A DNA stretch of 64,000 bases. Origin: Streptomyces celluloflavus (lineage in GTDB: Bacteria > Actinomycetota > Actinomycetes > Streptomycetales > Streptomycetaceae). The stretch lies in NCBI GenBank assembly GCA_000720995.1, contig JOEL01000007.1, positions 144,679 through 208,678 of the forward strand, written 5' to 3'. The position numbers and the translations under genes are program-made. How positions within the stretch are numbered: position 1 is the stretch's first letter; every line of letters begins with the position of its first letter. Below are positions 22,877 through 31,764 of the stretch, one piece after another. Under the pieces are notes generated by a model. That model worked only from the letters and a program-made list of their open reading frames with translations, was not told the DNA's origin and made no database searches.

Positions 22877-23461
22877 GTGAACTTCTCACGCACCCCTCAC
22901 CGCATCGAGTCGTCCGCTGCCGAAGGCATCGCGTCCCGCCCCGCCGGCCGCCTCCGCCGGCGCGGCGCGGCCGGCGCCGGACTGCTGGCGGCGGTCGCGC
23001 TGGCGGCGCTGTCGGCGGCCGGCACCGCGCACGCCGACTCCTCGGCGCCGAAGGTCACCGAGCGTTCGGGCGCTGCCTCGGCCCCGGCCGCCGCACCCGC
23101 CGGGCGCGGCACCCCCAGCGCCGCGCCCGCGGCCCCGAGCGGTCGCGGCGCCTCGGCCGACGCGCCCAAGGTGGTGAGCCCCGGCCGCGGAGCCCCGGCA
23201 GCCGTGCCCGGCAAGGGCGCCGAGCCGAGCGCGGCGCCGGAGGGCCGCCCCGCCGTCCGTGGCACCGGCACCGGCAGCGACAAGGCGCAGCCCAGCGCCC
23301 ACCGCGGCTCCGGGAAGGCGGCCGTGGAGGCCGACGGCCGCAAGCAGCTCGCCCACACCGGTGCCTCCCCCGCCGCCACCGTGGCGATGAGCGGCACCGC
23401 CGCCGGGCTGATCGCCGCGGGTGGCGGCACCGTCTTCGCGGTCCGCCGCCGCCGCGCCTGA
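22877..23461 (+). CDS. Cell-wall-anchored protein with LAHTG sorting signal
   Basis: A 194-residue secreted protein beginning at GTG after ggag. Residues about 25-60 form a signal peptide (RLRRRGAAGAGLLAAVALAA, cleavage after AHA). The middle is low-complexity Ala/Pro/Ser/Gly. The C-terminus is a sortase signal: LAHTG, a hydrophobic stretch (AATVAMSGTAAGLIAAGGGT) and a basic RRRRA tail. LAxTG is recognised by class E sortases of Streptomyces, which attach proteins such as long chaplins to peptidoglycan. No folded domain is visible, so it may be a stalk or spacer protein. An ECF sigma gene follows. Confidence 0.85.
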   Translation: MNFSRTPHRIESSAAEGIASRPAGRLRRRGAAGAGLLAAVALAALSAAGTAHADSSAPKVTERSGAASAPAAAPAGRGTPSAAPAAPSGRGASADAPKVVSPGRGAPAAVPGKGAEPSAAPEGRPAVRGTGTGSDKAQPSAHRGSGKAAVEADGRKQLAHTGASPAATVAMSGTAAGLIAAGGGTVFAVRRRRA

Positions 23462-23491
23462 GCCACGGCACGACGCCCGCCCGAGGAAGCG

Positions 23492-24229
23492 ATGGAGTAC
23501 TCCGCCGCCTCGCACACCGCCCCGGCACGGTGCACCGTGCCGGGGCTGCGGCCTGCCCTGACACCCGGGCCGCCCCAGGGCTGGACGCCCGGCCCGGTGC
23601 GGCATCCGTCGCCGGGCCGGTGGCAGCGGCTGCTGCGCACCGTCCGCCCGGCCCCCTCCCCCACGACCGTCCCCGCACCGGCACCCCACGACGGTCCGCA
23701 CCCCGGCTACGCACCCGGCACACCCGACGCGTCCGGCGCCCCGCAGCCCACCATCAGCGAGCTCTACCACGCGCACCGGCTGAACATGGTCCGGCTGGCC
23801 ATCATGCTCGTCGACGACCGGGCGACCGCCGAGGACGTCGTCCAGGACGCGTTCACCGCGCTCTACAAGCGCCACGGCGAGCGGCTCGGCGACGTCGACA
23901 ACGCCCTGGCCTATCTGCGTACCGCCGTCGTCAACGCCGCCCGCTCGGTCCTGCGGCGCCGGCGGACCGCGCGCGCCTACACCCCGCCGCACGAGGCGAA
24001 CGCGCCCTCCGTCGAGGAGCTGGTCGTGCTGGACGAGGAACACCGCGAGGTCTTCACCGCCCTGAAGCAGCTGACCACCCGCCGCCGCGAGGTCCTCGTC
24101 CTGCGGTACTGGGGCAACCTGACCGAAGCACAGATCGCGACGGCCCTCGGGATCAGCCGCGGCTCGGTGAAGTCCCTCGCCAGCCGCGCCCTGGACTCCC
24201 TGGAGAAGATCTTGGAGGCGCGGCCGTGA
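23492..24229 (+). CDS. ECF sigma factor (SigE-like) with Pro-rich N-terminal extension
   Basis: A 245-residue sigma factor. Residues ~85-150 are sigma region 2 (ELYHAHRLNMVRLAIML, then ATAEDVVQDAFTALYKRH) and ~180-240 are region 4 (LTTRRREVLVLRYWGNLTEAQIATALGIS). The first ~80 residues are Pro/Ala/Thr-rich and unusual for ECF factors. It overlaps the following membrane protein gene by 4 bp (GTGA), the typical sigma/anti-sigma arrangement, although the partner lacks a recognisable zinc-finger anti-sigma domain. It probably responds to envelope conditions, given the neighbouring wall-anchored protein. Confidence 0.9.
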   Translation: MEYSAASHTAPARCTVPGLRPALTPGPPQGWTPGPVRHPSPGRWQRLLRTVRPAPSPTTVPAPAPHDGPHPGYAPGTPDASGAPQPTISELYHAHRLNMVRLAIMLVDDRATAEDVVQDAFTALYKRHGERLGDVDNALAYLRTAVVNAARSVLRRRRTARAYTPPHEANAPSVEELVVLDEEHREVFTALKQLTTRRREVLVLRYWGNLTEAQIATALGISRGSVKSLASRALDSLEKILEARP

Positions 24230-24912
24230 ACGGCAGCGGCAGCAGACCAGACCCCGACAGCCCCCTTCCCCCCTACTGTCCCGGTGGCCCCGCCCCTCAT
24301 GGCACCGACGGGAACCTCCCCGCCGAGAATCGCACCACCGGGGATCACCCCGCCGAAATCCGCCCCGTCGAGGACCGGCTCCGCCGGGCGTTCGCGGCCC
24401 GCGCCGAATCGATCGGCATCCGTGATCTGCGGCCCGCCGAGCCGCCGGGACCGTATCCGCGCCGCGCCCGCCGCACCGGCTCCCTGGTCCGGCTGCGCCG
24501 TTTCGGGCTGCGGCGCATCGGGCTGCCCCTGGCGGCCGCCGCCACGGTCACCGCCGCCGCGGCCGGCTATCTCGCGCTCGGCCCCGGCGGCCCGCCGCCC
24601 CGCCCCGTGCCCGCGTCGTCGCCGAGCCCGGTGGGCCCGTCCCCGTCGCCCCCCGCACCCACCGGCCCGGCCCTTCGGCACCCCGGCGAACCGTCCACCG
24701 TCCCCGGCCCGAGCGGCCGGACCCCCGGCTCGCAGCCCTCCGGCACGGTCCATGTCAGCCCGCCCCAGCACCCTCCGAGGGGCACCCCGACACCGCACCC
24801 GACGGATCCGTCAGGACACCGGATCACCCCACCGGCCACACCGCACCCACCGGGGACGGCCACCCCCGACCCGGCACAGCGCCCCAACGGCGGTTCCGGC
24901 AACTCCCCCTGA
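24226..24912 (+). CDS. Pro-rich single-pass membrane protein coupled to the ECF sigma factor
   Basis: A 228-residue protein with a GTG start overlapping the sigma stop codon. Cytoplasmic part (about 1-100): EDRLRRAFAARAESI and LRPAEPP, then a basic stop-transfer region (RRFGLRRIG). One membrane helix (LPLAAAATVTAAAAGYLAL) is followed by a ~120-residue Pro/Ser/Thr-rich external tail. Coupling and topology suggest an anti-sigma factor or accessory regulator of the upstream ECF factor, but no ASD motif (HxxxCxxC) is present, so this is inference. Confidence 0.75.
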   Translation: MNGSGSRPDPDSPLPPYCPGGPAPHGTDGNLPAENRTTGDHPAEIRPVEDRLRRAFAARAESIGIRDLRPAEPPGPYPRRARRTGSLVRLRRFGLRRIGLPLAAAATVTAAAAGYLALGPGGPPPRPVPASSPSPVGPSPSPPAPTGPALRHPGEPSTVPGPSGRTPGSQPSGTVHVSPPQHPPRGTPTPHPTDPSGHRITPPATPHPPGTATPDPAQRPNGGSGNSP

Positions 24913-25289
24913 GACCGGCGCGTCGCCCCGGACCGCCGCCCTGGCCCCCGCGCCCCTCTCCCCGTGCGCGCGGGCCGGGGCGGGCACGGGGCGAAGAACC
25001 CCCGGGCCGGCCCGGACAGCGGCGCCCCCGCGCACGTCGGCCGGGGCACCGCCCGGGTCACCTCCCGGCAGCCGCACCGCACGCCCACGACGCACCGCGC
25101 GACGCCCGCGACGTACCGCACGGACGCCCGCAGGGGGTAACCACCGAACGCAAGCAGCAGCCCCTCGCCCGAGTCCCCGTCACCATCGGCACTCCCATCA
25201 GGCGACTCCTCCCGTCATATGGCCTTTGATCGCCTTCGTACTCCGCGGCCTGGCTGCGCCCGGCGCCGCTCGCCCGGTAGGCTTTCCGT
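24913..25289. other. 377-bp stretch without a recognisable gene
   Basis: Very GC-rich DNA between the sigma-linked membrane protein and the VapB-like gene. I see no open frame with plausible protein character and no strong hairpin. A promoter for the next gene probably lies near 25200-25280. Confidence 0.4.
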
Positions 25290-25586
25290 GTGATCTTCAA
25301 GCGCATCGGAAATGGGCGGCCGTATCCCGACCACGGCCGGGAGAGCACCCGCCAGTGGGCGGATGTCGCCCCGCGCCCGGTACGCCTCGACCAGTTGGTG
25401 ACGACCAAGCAGCAGCTCGACCTCGAAACGCTGCTCGCCGAGGACTCGACGTTCTACGGCGACCTCTTCGCGCATGTCGTGAAGTGGCAGGGCGACCTCT
25501 ATCTGGAGGACGGGCTGCACCGCGCCGTGCGCGCGGCGCTCCAGCAGCGCCAGGTCCTCCACGCCCGCGTGCTCGAAATGGGCTGA
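25290..25586 (+). CDS. Conserved small protein (annotated VapB-like antitoxin in Streptomyces)
   Basis: A 98-residue protein starting at GTG: MIFKRIGNGRPYPDHGRES, then QWADVAPRPVRLDQLVTTK, TFYGDLFAHVVKWQGDLYL and HRAVRAALQQRQVL. Close relatives are nearly invariant across Streptomyces and, from memory, are often labelled type II toxin-antitoxin VapB. No PIN-domain toxin gene is adjacent, so the label may be only a fold match. The strong conservation I recall suggests a housekeeping role. Confidence 0.8.
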   Translation: MIFKRIGNGRPYPDHGRESTRQWADVAPRPVRLDQLVTTKQQLDLETLLAEDSTFYGDLFAHVVKWQGDLYLEDGLHRAVRAALQQRQVLHARVLEMG

Positions 25587-25740
25587 CGCCACCGGCCCCG
25601 CCGGCGCGCGGCCGCCCCGTACGGTTCCTCCCCCGCCCCCGTCCCGCCCCCGTGGCCGGATTGATCCTTTTGGGTTGGGTCTTGCGCCACGGGTTGATCA
25701 TTTAGTACGCACGGCCCCCGGCCCCTACTACGCTGCGCCC

Positions 25741-26394
25741 ATGAGCATGCTGACGCCCCCAGGCATGGGCGGTAAGAAGTACCGCGTCACGGGCGGCAGG
25801 TATCCGAGGATGCGCCGTCCCCGGCACCGCCGCCGGATCGCCCTCGTCGCCGCCGTCTCGGTCTGCGTCCTCGGCCTGGCCGGCTGGGGTACCGCACAGC
25901 TCATCGACGTCTTCGGCGGCACGAGCGGTACGGCCGACGCCGCGCCGGGCAAGGGGAGATGCCGGGACGACGGCGCCGCGGGGCAGTCCAGCGCCAAACC
26001 CGTCGCCGGCAAACCGCTGCCCAAACCGGGCACCCTCACCGTCAACGTCTTCAACGCCACACCGCAGGGCGGGCTCGCCAAGCGCACCGCCGACGAGCTG
26101 AAGAAGCGCGGCTTCAAGATCGGCGAGGTGGGCAACGCCCCGGCCGCCTTCGACAAGAAGGTCAAGAGCGCCGGGGTGCTGGTCGGCCCCAAGGCCGCGG
26201 CCGACGGCCCGCTGAAGGTGCTCGGCACCCAGCTGGCCGGTGCCGAGCAGAAGACCGACGACCGTGCGGACGCCGAACTCGACCTGATCATCGGCGACGC
26301 GTTCAAGGAACTGGCCCGGCCGCAGGACGCCGAGAAGTCCCTGACCCGGCTGACCCACCCGGCCCCGGCCCCCTCCGGCAGCACCAAGTGCTGA
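25741..26394 (+). CDS. LytR C-terminal domain membrane protein
   Basis: A 217-residue protein with a basic cytoplasmic start (RMRRPRHRRR), one membrane helix (IALVAAVSVCVLGLAGWG) and an external LytR_C domain (about 95-195) containing LTVNVFNATPQGGLAKRTADEL, VGNAP and ADAELDLIIGDAF. LytR_C domains occur at the ends of LCP wall-polymer transferases and alone in actinomycetes; a role in wall metabolism is likely. It converges on upp with a shared hairpin between them. Confidence 0.9.
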   Translation: MSMLTPPGMGGKKYRVTGGRYPRMRRPRHRRRIALVAAVSVCVLGLAGWGTAQLIDVFGGTSGTADAAPGKGRCRDDGAAGQSSAKPVAGKPLPKPGTLTVNVFNATPQGGLAKRTADELKKRGFKIGEVGNAPAAFDKKVKSAGVLVGPKAAADGPLKVLGTQLAGAEQKTDDRADAELDLIIGDAFKELARPQDAEKSLTRLTHPAPAPSGSTKC

Positions 26395-26463
26395 CACCCG
26401 CCCGCCGCACCCGCGTCCCCGGCCCGCGGGCCGGCCGCCCCTGAAGGCGTCCGGAGAAAGACC

Positions 26464-26500
26464 TTCGGGCCCCTCGCCGGTCTGCGGCAAGGGGCCCGAA
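26464..26500. terminator. Bidirectional terminator between LytR_C gene and upp
   Basis: An 11-bp perfect stem ttcgggcccct (26464-26474) pairs with aggggcccgaa (26490-26500) around a 15-nt loop. It lies between two convergent genes. Confidence 0.8.
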
Positions 26501-26544
26501 CGCGATGATCAGGTGAGACAGGGGTGGGGCGGCGGGCGGTCGGC

Positions 26545-27180
26545 TCAGCCGGCCGTGCCGTACATCCGGTCCCCCGCGTCGCCGAGGCCCGGCACGATGT
26601 AGCGGGCCGAGTTCAGCCGCTCGTCGACGGCCGCGGTGACCACCGTCACCGGCGCACCGGCCAGCTCGCGCTCCATGACCTCGACGCCCTCCGGCGCGGC
26701 CAGCAGGCAGATCGCGGTGACATCGTCCGCACCCCGCTTGATCAGCTCGCGGATCGCCGCGACGAGCGTGCCGCCGGTGGCGAGCATCGGGTCCACGACG
26801 TACACCTGGCGGCCCGAGAGGTCGTCGGGCATCCGCGTGGCGTAGGTCTGCGCCTCGTACGTCTCCTCGTTGCGCACCATGCCCATGAAGCCGACCTCGG
26901 CGGTGGGCAGCAGCCGGACCATGCCGTCGAGCATGCCCAGACCGGCCCGCAGGATCGGTACGACCATGGGCCGCGGGTGCGACAGCCGCACCCCGGTGGT
27001 CGCCGTCACCGGGGTCTCGATGTCGACCTGCTCGGTACGCACATCACGGGTGGCCTCGTAGGCGAGCAGGGTGACCAGCTCGTCGGCGAGCCGCCGGAAG
27101 GTAGGGGAGTCGGTGCGCTTGTCGCGCAGAGTGGTGAGTTTGTGCGCCACCAGCGGGTGGTCGACGACATGGATCCGCAT
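26545..27180 (-). CDS. upp: Uracil phosphoribosyltransferase
   Basis: A 211-residue type I phosphoribosyltransferase converting uracil and PRPP to UMP in pyrimidine salvage. Signatures: [13 protein letters not shown] at the start, [17 protein letters not shown], the PRPP loop [18 protein letters not shown] and the uracil-binding end [17 protein letters not shown]. Length and start ([15 protein letters not shown]) match the family. It stands divergent from the small gene at 27391. Confidence 0.97.
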   Translation of the reverse strand: MRIHVVDHPLVAHKLTTLRDKRTDSPTFRRLADELVTLLAYEATRDVRTEQVDIETPVTATTGVRLSHPRPMVVPILRAGLGMLDGMVRLLPTAEVGFMGMVRNEETYEAQTYATRMPDDLSGRQVYVVDPMLATGGTLVAAIRELIKRGADDVTAICLLAAPEGVEVMERELAGAPVTVVTAAVDERLNSARYIVPGLGDAGDRMYGTAG

Positions 27181-27390
27181 GACATCGACAGTAACCGAGC
27201 CGGAGGCCCCCGGCGCCCGGCCCGGGGCGCCCCGCGACCGTTCCGGCGCCGCGGCCACACCCGCACCAAACCACCGATACAAGGGAAAGTGTGGACATAC
27301 GCCTTCCAGGGAAGGCGTGCACCGTGTGCACAGACACCCGGTCCGCGGCTCCGGTACGGGGCGCGGACCTCGCCCGAGGGGGTGTGCGGC

Positions 27391-27588
27391 GTGTCCGACC
27401 CTGAGCAGGCCGACGAGGCGGCGGACGCTGCGTCCGGTGACGAGAGCGACGCGGCGCGCCGAAGGCGCCGGGCGCAGTTCCTGCGTGAACTGCACGAGGC
27501 CAAGGAGCTCCGGGACCGCGTCCAGCCGCGCCGCGCACGGGCCGCCCGGATGCGTCAGGCCGTGCGGATGCGCACGTTCCGCTGGTAG
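27391..27588 (+). CDS. Conserved small basic protein
   Basis: A 65-residue protein with an acidic start ([18 protein letters not shown]) and a strongly basic helical end ([32 protein letters not shown]). The GTG at 27391 has gaggggg at correct spacing; a GTG 9 bp upstream is too close to it. The basic half looks suited to nucleic-acid or protein binding. I know related uncharacterised proteins at this location in other Streptomyces. Confidence 0.75.
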   Translation: MSDPEQADEAADAASGDESDAARRRRRAQFLRELHEAKELRDRVQPRRARAARMRQAVRMRTFRW

Positions 27589-27776
27589 CCGCGCGGGTAC
27601 GCGCCCCCGTCCGCGCTCCGGCACGTGAGCGACATCTCTCATAACGTACGCACGACGCAACGCCGAAGACCCGGCGTGGCGGCGTTGTTTCTGCCACGAT
27701 TCCCAGGGGGCGGGACCTCGGCGCAGCCAGCGCCGCCCCGCCCGGCCCGGCACGCCTATCCAGTGGGAGAGTCACG

Positions 27777-28337
27777 GTGTACTTCGCCGCACTGCTCGCG
27801 CGCACCGAAGACGGGTGGGAAGCGAGCGATACGGAGCTCGACAATGTGGAGACGCTGACCGATCTGGTCGATCTGGCCCGGGAGGCGGCGATCGACGACG
27901 ACACGGTGGTGGCGTTCATCGAACAGGAGGACGCCTGGTTCGGCGTCATCCGGGTGGACGGCGAGGAAGACCCGCGGGTCTTCCTGTCCCACGCCGCCGC
28001 CGCCGCCAAAAGCTCGTACGGCGCGATGCTGACCGACGAGCTCCTCGGCCGCGATGAGGACGATATGACCGACCTCGACAGCCTCGACCTGGACGGCACG
28101 GAGGACGGCGAACCCGAATCAGACGCCAACGATGACGACATCCACCACAACCATCCCAACGACTCCACGGTGAGCGGCGCGGACACCCTCCTGCCGCCGG
28201 CCGGCCCGCTCGGCGACGCCGGGCTCCTGGCCGACCTCGGCGTCGGCGAGCGGGATCTGCTCGCCCTGGACGGCGACGCGCTCGCCACCATCGCCGACGC
28301 CCTCGGCTGCACAGAAGTCCTGGAAGCCGTGCGCTAG
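27777..28337 (+). CDS. tRNA adenosine deaminase-associated protein
   Basis: A 186-residue acidic protein starting at GTG (YFAALLARTEDGWEASDTEL). It has the two-part structure of the actinobacterial family found next to tadA: an N-terminal domain with WFGVIRVDGEEDPRVFLS and a C-terminal domain ending GDALATIADALGCTEVLE, joined by an Asp-rich linker. Function is unknown, but the constant pairing with tadA implies a role with that enzyme. tadA begins 70 bp downstream. Confidence 0.88.
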   Translation: MYFAALLARTEDGWEASDTELDNVETLTDLVDLAREAAIDDDTVVAFIEQEDAWFGVIRVDGEEDPRVFLSHAAAAAKSSYGAMLTDELLGRDEDDMTDLDSLDLDGTEDGEPESDANDDDIHHNHPNDSTVSGADTLLPPAGPLGDAGLLADLGVGERDLLALDGDALATIADALGCTEVLEAVR

Positions 28338-28407
28338 CGGCGGCCGGCACGGAAGCCGCCGGCCGCCCCGTGGGCACCACCCCGGTCACGTCCCCGACAC
28401 TGGGGAC

Positions 28408-28908
28408 ATGACCGTCCCCCCATCCGCCCCGCTGTCCTCCCCCGTACCCGACCCGCTGCGCGATCCCTGGACCGCGCCGATGCGGCGGGCGCTGGACGAG
28501 GCCGCACTCGCCCCCGGGACCGGCGATGTCCCGGTGGGCGCCGTCGTGCTGTCCGCGGACGGCACGGTGCTCGGCACCGGCCACAACGAACGCGAGGCCA
28601 CCGGCGACCCGACCGCACACGCCGAAGTCCTCGCCCTGCGGGCCGCCGCCCGCTCCGTCGGGGCGTGGCGGCTGACCGGCTGCACCCTCGTCGTGACCCT
28701 CGAACCCTGCACGATGTGCGCGGGCGCGATCGTGCTCTCCCGGGTGGACCGCGTCGTCTACGGCGCCCGCGACGCCAAGGCCGGCGCCGTCGGCTCCCTC
28801 TGGGACGTCGTCCGCGACCGCCGCCTCAACCACCGCCCCGAGGTCATCACCGGCGTCCTCGAAGCCGACTGCGCCGCTCGGCTCACCGCCTTCTTCCGCG
28901 ACCGCTGA
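28408..28908 (+). CDS. tadA: tRNA-specific adenosine deaminase
   Basis: A 166-residue zinc deaminase that converts A34 to inosine in tRNA-Arg(ACG). Zinc and catalytic motifs: TAHAEVLAL (His ligand and proton-shuttle Glu) and LEPCTMCAGAIV (two Cys ligands). The end RRLNHRPEVITGVLEADC matches the tRNA-binding C-terminus. The first ~25 residues form a Pro-rich extension. It sits between its associated-protein gene and tRNA-Ser. Confidence 0.96.
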   Translation: MTVPPSAPLSSPVPDPLRDPWTAPMRRALDEAALAPGTGDVPVGAVVLSADGTVLGTGHNEREATGDPTAHAEVLALRAAARSVGAWRLTGCTLVVTLEPCTMCAGAIVLSRVDRVVYGARDAKAGAVGSLWDVVRDRRLNHRPEVITGVLEADCAARLTAFFRDR

Positions 28909-28976
28909 CACCGGCCCCGGCCCGCCCCCGTCACCCGATTTCGGAGCACAGCCCCCCGTGGGCTAAGCTCTCTCTC

Positions 28977-29063
28977 GGTAGCGTGTCCGAGCGGCCGAAG
29001 GAGCACGCCTCGAAAGCGTGTGAGGGGGCAACCTCTCCGTGGGTTCAAATCCCACCGCTACCG
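28977..29063 (+). tRNA. tRNA-Ser (anticodon CGA)
   Basis: A class II tRNA cloverleaf with a long variable arm. Acceptor ggtagcg pairs with cgctacc, the anticodon stem is cacgc/gcgtg, and the loop ctcgaaa gives anticodon CGA (29011-29013). The variable arm is gagggggcaacctctc and the T arm gtgggttcaaatcccac. It reads UCG codons. CCA is not encoded. A T-tailed terminator follows. Confidence 0.97.
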
Positions 29064-29068
29064 CTTGT

Positions 29069-29113
29069 AACACCCCTCTGAACTGCGGAAACGTGGTCAG
29101 GGGGGTGTTTTGC
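29069..29113 (+). terminator. Terminator after tRNA-Ser
   Basis: Stem aacacccctctga (29069-29081) with tcaggggggtgtt (29097-29109), followed by a T-run, is a classical intrinsic terminator directly behind the tRNA. The rest of 29114-29383 shows no gene. Confidence 0.88.
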
Positions 29114-29383
29114 GTGCGGCAGGTGCCCACATGCACGGCACGGTGTCGCCGAACGGCGCGCCGTCGAGAGCGCAACTGTCACCAACTCCCCTGCGGACAG
29201 GGGCTGCTGGAGCGCCCCCTCGGTGGGGCCGCCGAAACCCTCGTCCCCACCCGTTCGCGCGCGGTCTGTTTGCGGGACGTGAGTGAGGCGTTGCCAGGAC
29301 GTCAGCGGACCCGGGAAGAGTGGTGTTCACACCGCGGGAACAACCCAAGGAAGTCCCGCACCAACCGCAGGGGGAACCTGATC

Positions 29384-30082
29384 ATGCGCACTTCCCGGAT
29401 CCGCACCGCCACCCTGGCCGCCGTCACCGCCGCACTGGCGCTGGGCCTGACCGCCTGCGGCGGCGCCGACACCGGCTCGAAGGCGGCGGGCGACGACAAC
29501 GCCGCCGGCACCGCCCAGAGCCGGACCGCCTCCACCACGGACGGCAAGGGCGGTGCGGAGCAGGTCAACAGCAGCGGCCACGCCAAGGAAGGCGCGCGCT
29601 CGACGAGCGCCTCGGGCGGGACGCACGAGGTCGCGGGCAAGGGCACCACCGCCGGCGCCCAGCAGTGCCGCGGCGACGAGATGCTGCTCACCGCGGTGCA
29701 CCGCTTCGCCGGACAGCAGGGCGACCACCTGCTGATCACCGCCTCGAACGAGGGCGGCAAGCCCTGCCGGGTGACCTCCTACCCCTCCGTCAAGCTCGGC
29801 GACAACGTCGACGGCCCCGCACTGGCGCACTCCAAGAAGGACAACCCGGGCGGCAGCAAGCACATCACCCTCCAGCCCGGCGCCAAGGTCTACAGCGCGG
29901 TCAACCTGTTCGACTACGGCTCCAAGAACCACACCGCCACCTCCTTCGCCCTCGCACTGCGCGGCACGGGCGGCCAGGACGGCCCCTTCTACTCCGTCGA
30001 CCTCAAGGGCGACAAGCCCCAGTTCAGCTGGAACGAGGCCGACGTACTGAACTGGAACACCGAGAAGCCGTACAACTTCTGA
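29384..30082 (+). CDS. DUF4232 lipoprotein
   Basis: A 232-residue lipoprotein. It has a signal peptide with lipobox (ALALGLTACGG, Cys about 26), a ~60-residue Ser/Thr/Gly-rich linker, then a DUF4232 domain (about 95-232): CRGDEMLLTAVHRFAG, GKPCRVTSYPSVKLG, ALAHSKKDNPG and FDYGSKN. The two Cys probably form a disulfide. DUF4232 proteins are abundant surface lipoproteins of streptomycetes with no known function. The ATG is preceded by aggggga. A 15-bp hairpin closes the gene. Confidence 0.9.
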   Translation: MRTSRIRTATLAAVTAALALGLTACGGADTGSKAAGDDNAAGTAQSRTASTTDGKGGAEQVNSSGHAKEGARSTSASGGTHEVAGKGTTAGAQQCRGDEMLLTAVHRFAGQQGDHLLITASNEGGKPCRVTSYPSVKLGDNVDGPALAHSKKDNPGGSKHITLQPGAKVYSAVNLFDYGSKNHTATSFALALRGTGGQDGPFYSVDLKGDKPQFSWNEADVLNWNTEKPYNF

Positions 30083-30161
30083 CGGCCCCTCGGCGCGGAG
30101 GCGGGGGCCTCCAGCCGGATCAGCTCCCTGGAGAGCACGCTGCACGCCGCACCTCCACGGC

Positions 30162-30194
30162 AAGGGGACCCGCACCTGAGGTGCGGGTCCCCTT
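30162..30194 (+). terminator. Strong hairpin terminator after the lipoprotein gene
   Basis: A perfect 15-bp stem aaggggacccgcacc (30162-30176) with ggtgcgggtcccctt (30180-30194) and a 3-nt loop. Confidence 0.85.
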
Positions 30195-30431
30195 CGCGCG
30201 CGTCCCGGACTCCGCCCGCACGGCCTCGGTGTACCGGCGATCATGTCCGGCCGGCCGTGGGAGGAGACGCCGAGCCTCCCGGCCGTACGCGTCATGCGGT
30301 GCGCCGGAAGAGGGTGGGTACGGCCTCGGACTCGCTGAGCCGGGGCACCGCCCACCAGCAGCCGGCATCCCGCGCCCCCGCCGCCGCCCCCGCCCGGAAG
30401 CGGCATCCGGCGGCCGGGGCGGCGGCAGGGG
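30195..30431. other. Gene-free stretch between convergent units
   Basis: Between the lipoprotein terminator and the end of the minus-strand membrane protein gene I find no credible frame. Confidence 0.4.
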
Positions 30432-30950
30432 TCAGCGGCGGCCCAGCATGCGGCGGATCAGGCGGACGATCAGCCAGATCACCAGGATCACGATGGCCAC
30501 GACGATGAGGATCAGCACGAGCAGGAAGATGCCGAGCTTCTTGAAGAAGCCGACCTTCTTCTTCTCCTGGGCCAGCGTCACCCGCGCCGGGGCCGCGGCC
30601 CGGAGGCTCGTGTCCTGGGAGTGCGGGGCGAGGCGCGTGGTGTCGGCCGGTGCCGTACGGGTGTCCGGGGCCGTGTGCCGGACGGCGGCCGCGGTGTGTG
30701 GTGCCGGCTCGCTCTGGGCCGCCGCGGCCGGCGCGGCGGCCGCCGCCAGCAGGCCGAACAGCAGCGCCAGCACCACCGCCGGCCGTCGCCGGGTGCGTCG
30801 TGGCGAACCCTGCGTGCCCTGCGCACCCGTCGCCCGCGCACCGTGCCGACGCGAACCTGCCTGCTGCCGTGCGGAGTTCATCTCACCCATGCCTATCGTG
30901 TCCTTGGTCTTCATCGTGCCCGTCGTGCCCATCGTGTTGTTTTTACCCAT
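30432..30950 (-). CDS. Hypothetical membrane protein
   Basis: A 172-residue protein with a hydrophobic segment near residues 40-60 (PAVVLALLFGLLAAAAAPAA, signal or anchor). A Pro/Thr/Ala-rich external part follows, then a C-terminal membrane helix (FFKKLGIFLLVLILIVVAIV) ending in basic RLIRRMLGRR. The ATG at 30950 follows GGGGGAA; the M-rich N-terminus offers later starts such as MGEMNSARQQ, which may be correct. It lies 25 bp downstream of the DUF2127 gene, so the two are co-transcribed. Confidence 0.75.
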   Translation of the reverse strand: MGKNNTMGTTGTMKTKDTIGMGEMNSARQQAGSRRHGARATGAQGTQGSPRRTRRRPAVVLALLFGLLAAAAAPAAAAQSEPAPHTAAAVRHTAPDTRTAPADTTRLAPHSQDTSLRAAAPARVTLAQEKKKVGFFKKLGIFLLVLILIVVAIVILVIWLIVRLIRRMLGRR

Positions 30951-30975
30951 CGGTTCGTTCCCCCAGGTCGTGCGG

Positions 30976-31764
30976 TCAGCCGGTGCCGCCGTGGTACGCG
31001 GGGGCCGGCATGCCGGCGGAGGTCTCGACCTCCAGCAGCGAGGCGCTCCGCCGCTCCTCGTCGAACGCCGCCCGGCCGCCGCGCAGCCCGAACAGCCGCT
31101 TGGCGAGCGCAATGTAGAGCACCGCGAGGATATTGATCACCAGAGTGGCGATCTTGAGCCAGCTGACCTTCTCGGTCAGCTCGTAGATCTCCAGCGGCAG
31201 GAACGCGGCCGTCGCCACCACCGTCAGATACTCCGCCCAGCGCTTGGCGCGCCACAGCCCCACGCCCTCGACGATCTCCACCAGGGCGTAGACGAGCAGC
31301 AGTGTGGCCACCAGCACCAGGGTGGAGTGCCGGTAGCCGAAGGTCTTCTGGATGGTGCCGACGACCGGGGAGTGGTCCAGGTCGTAGTGGAAGTGCCGGG
31401 CCACCGGGCGGATCACGTCGAGGTTCTGGTCGAAGAACCGGCGGACCGCGTCCTGGCTGTTGCTGAACTTCCATACGGCGACCGCCGCCAGCACGATGAA
31501 CACCCCGCGGATCGCGCGTTCCACGGCCAGGAACCGCAGGATGAACAGATCGCGCAGCACCTTGCCGCGCGGGACGAGCGGGGCGTCGGCGGCCGGCCCG
31601 GAGCCGTGCGGTTCGCCGAGCACGAAGTCGCCGCAGCGCAGACAGCGCCATGCCGTACCGAGCGCGGTGGCCGCGTGCAGCCGCGCGCGCAGCGCGTCTT
31701 CCTGGGGGAGGTAGGTGACGTGCCCGCGGCGCGCGCAGGTACGCCGGTCCCAGTCGATCCTCAT
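30976..31764 (-). CDS. DUF2127 membrane protein
   Basis: A 262-residue integral membrane protein of the DUF2127 family. It begins MRIDWDRRTCARRGHVTY with a CxxC-type patch (WRCLRCGDF) that could bind zinc. Four membrane segments follow: GVFIVLAAVAVW, LVLVATLLLVYALVEIVEGV, YLTVVATAAFLPLEIYELTE and IATLVINILAVLYIAL. The GLWRAKRWAEYL motif between segments is diagnostic. Function is unknown. It heads a two-gene unit with the membrane protein at 30432. Confidence 0.88.
   Translation of the reverse strand: MRIDWDRRTCARRGHVTYLPQEDALRARLHAATALGTAWRCLRCGDFVLGEPHGSGPAADAPLVPRGKVLRDLFILRFLAVERAIRGVFIVLAAVAVWKFSNSQDAVRRFFDQNLDVIRPVARHFHYDLDHSPVVGTIQKTFGYRHSTLVLVATLLLVYALVEIVEGVGLWRAKRWAEYLTVVATAAFLPLEIYELTEKVSWLKIATLVINILAVLYIALAKRLFGLRGGRAAFDEERRSASLLEVETSAGMPAPAYHGGTG

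Noticed and set aside
25290-25586. Toxin-antitoxin module
   Set aside because: A VapB-like label is possible for the protein, but no toxin gene lies on either side.
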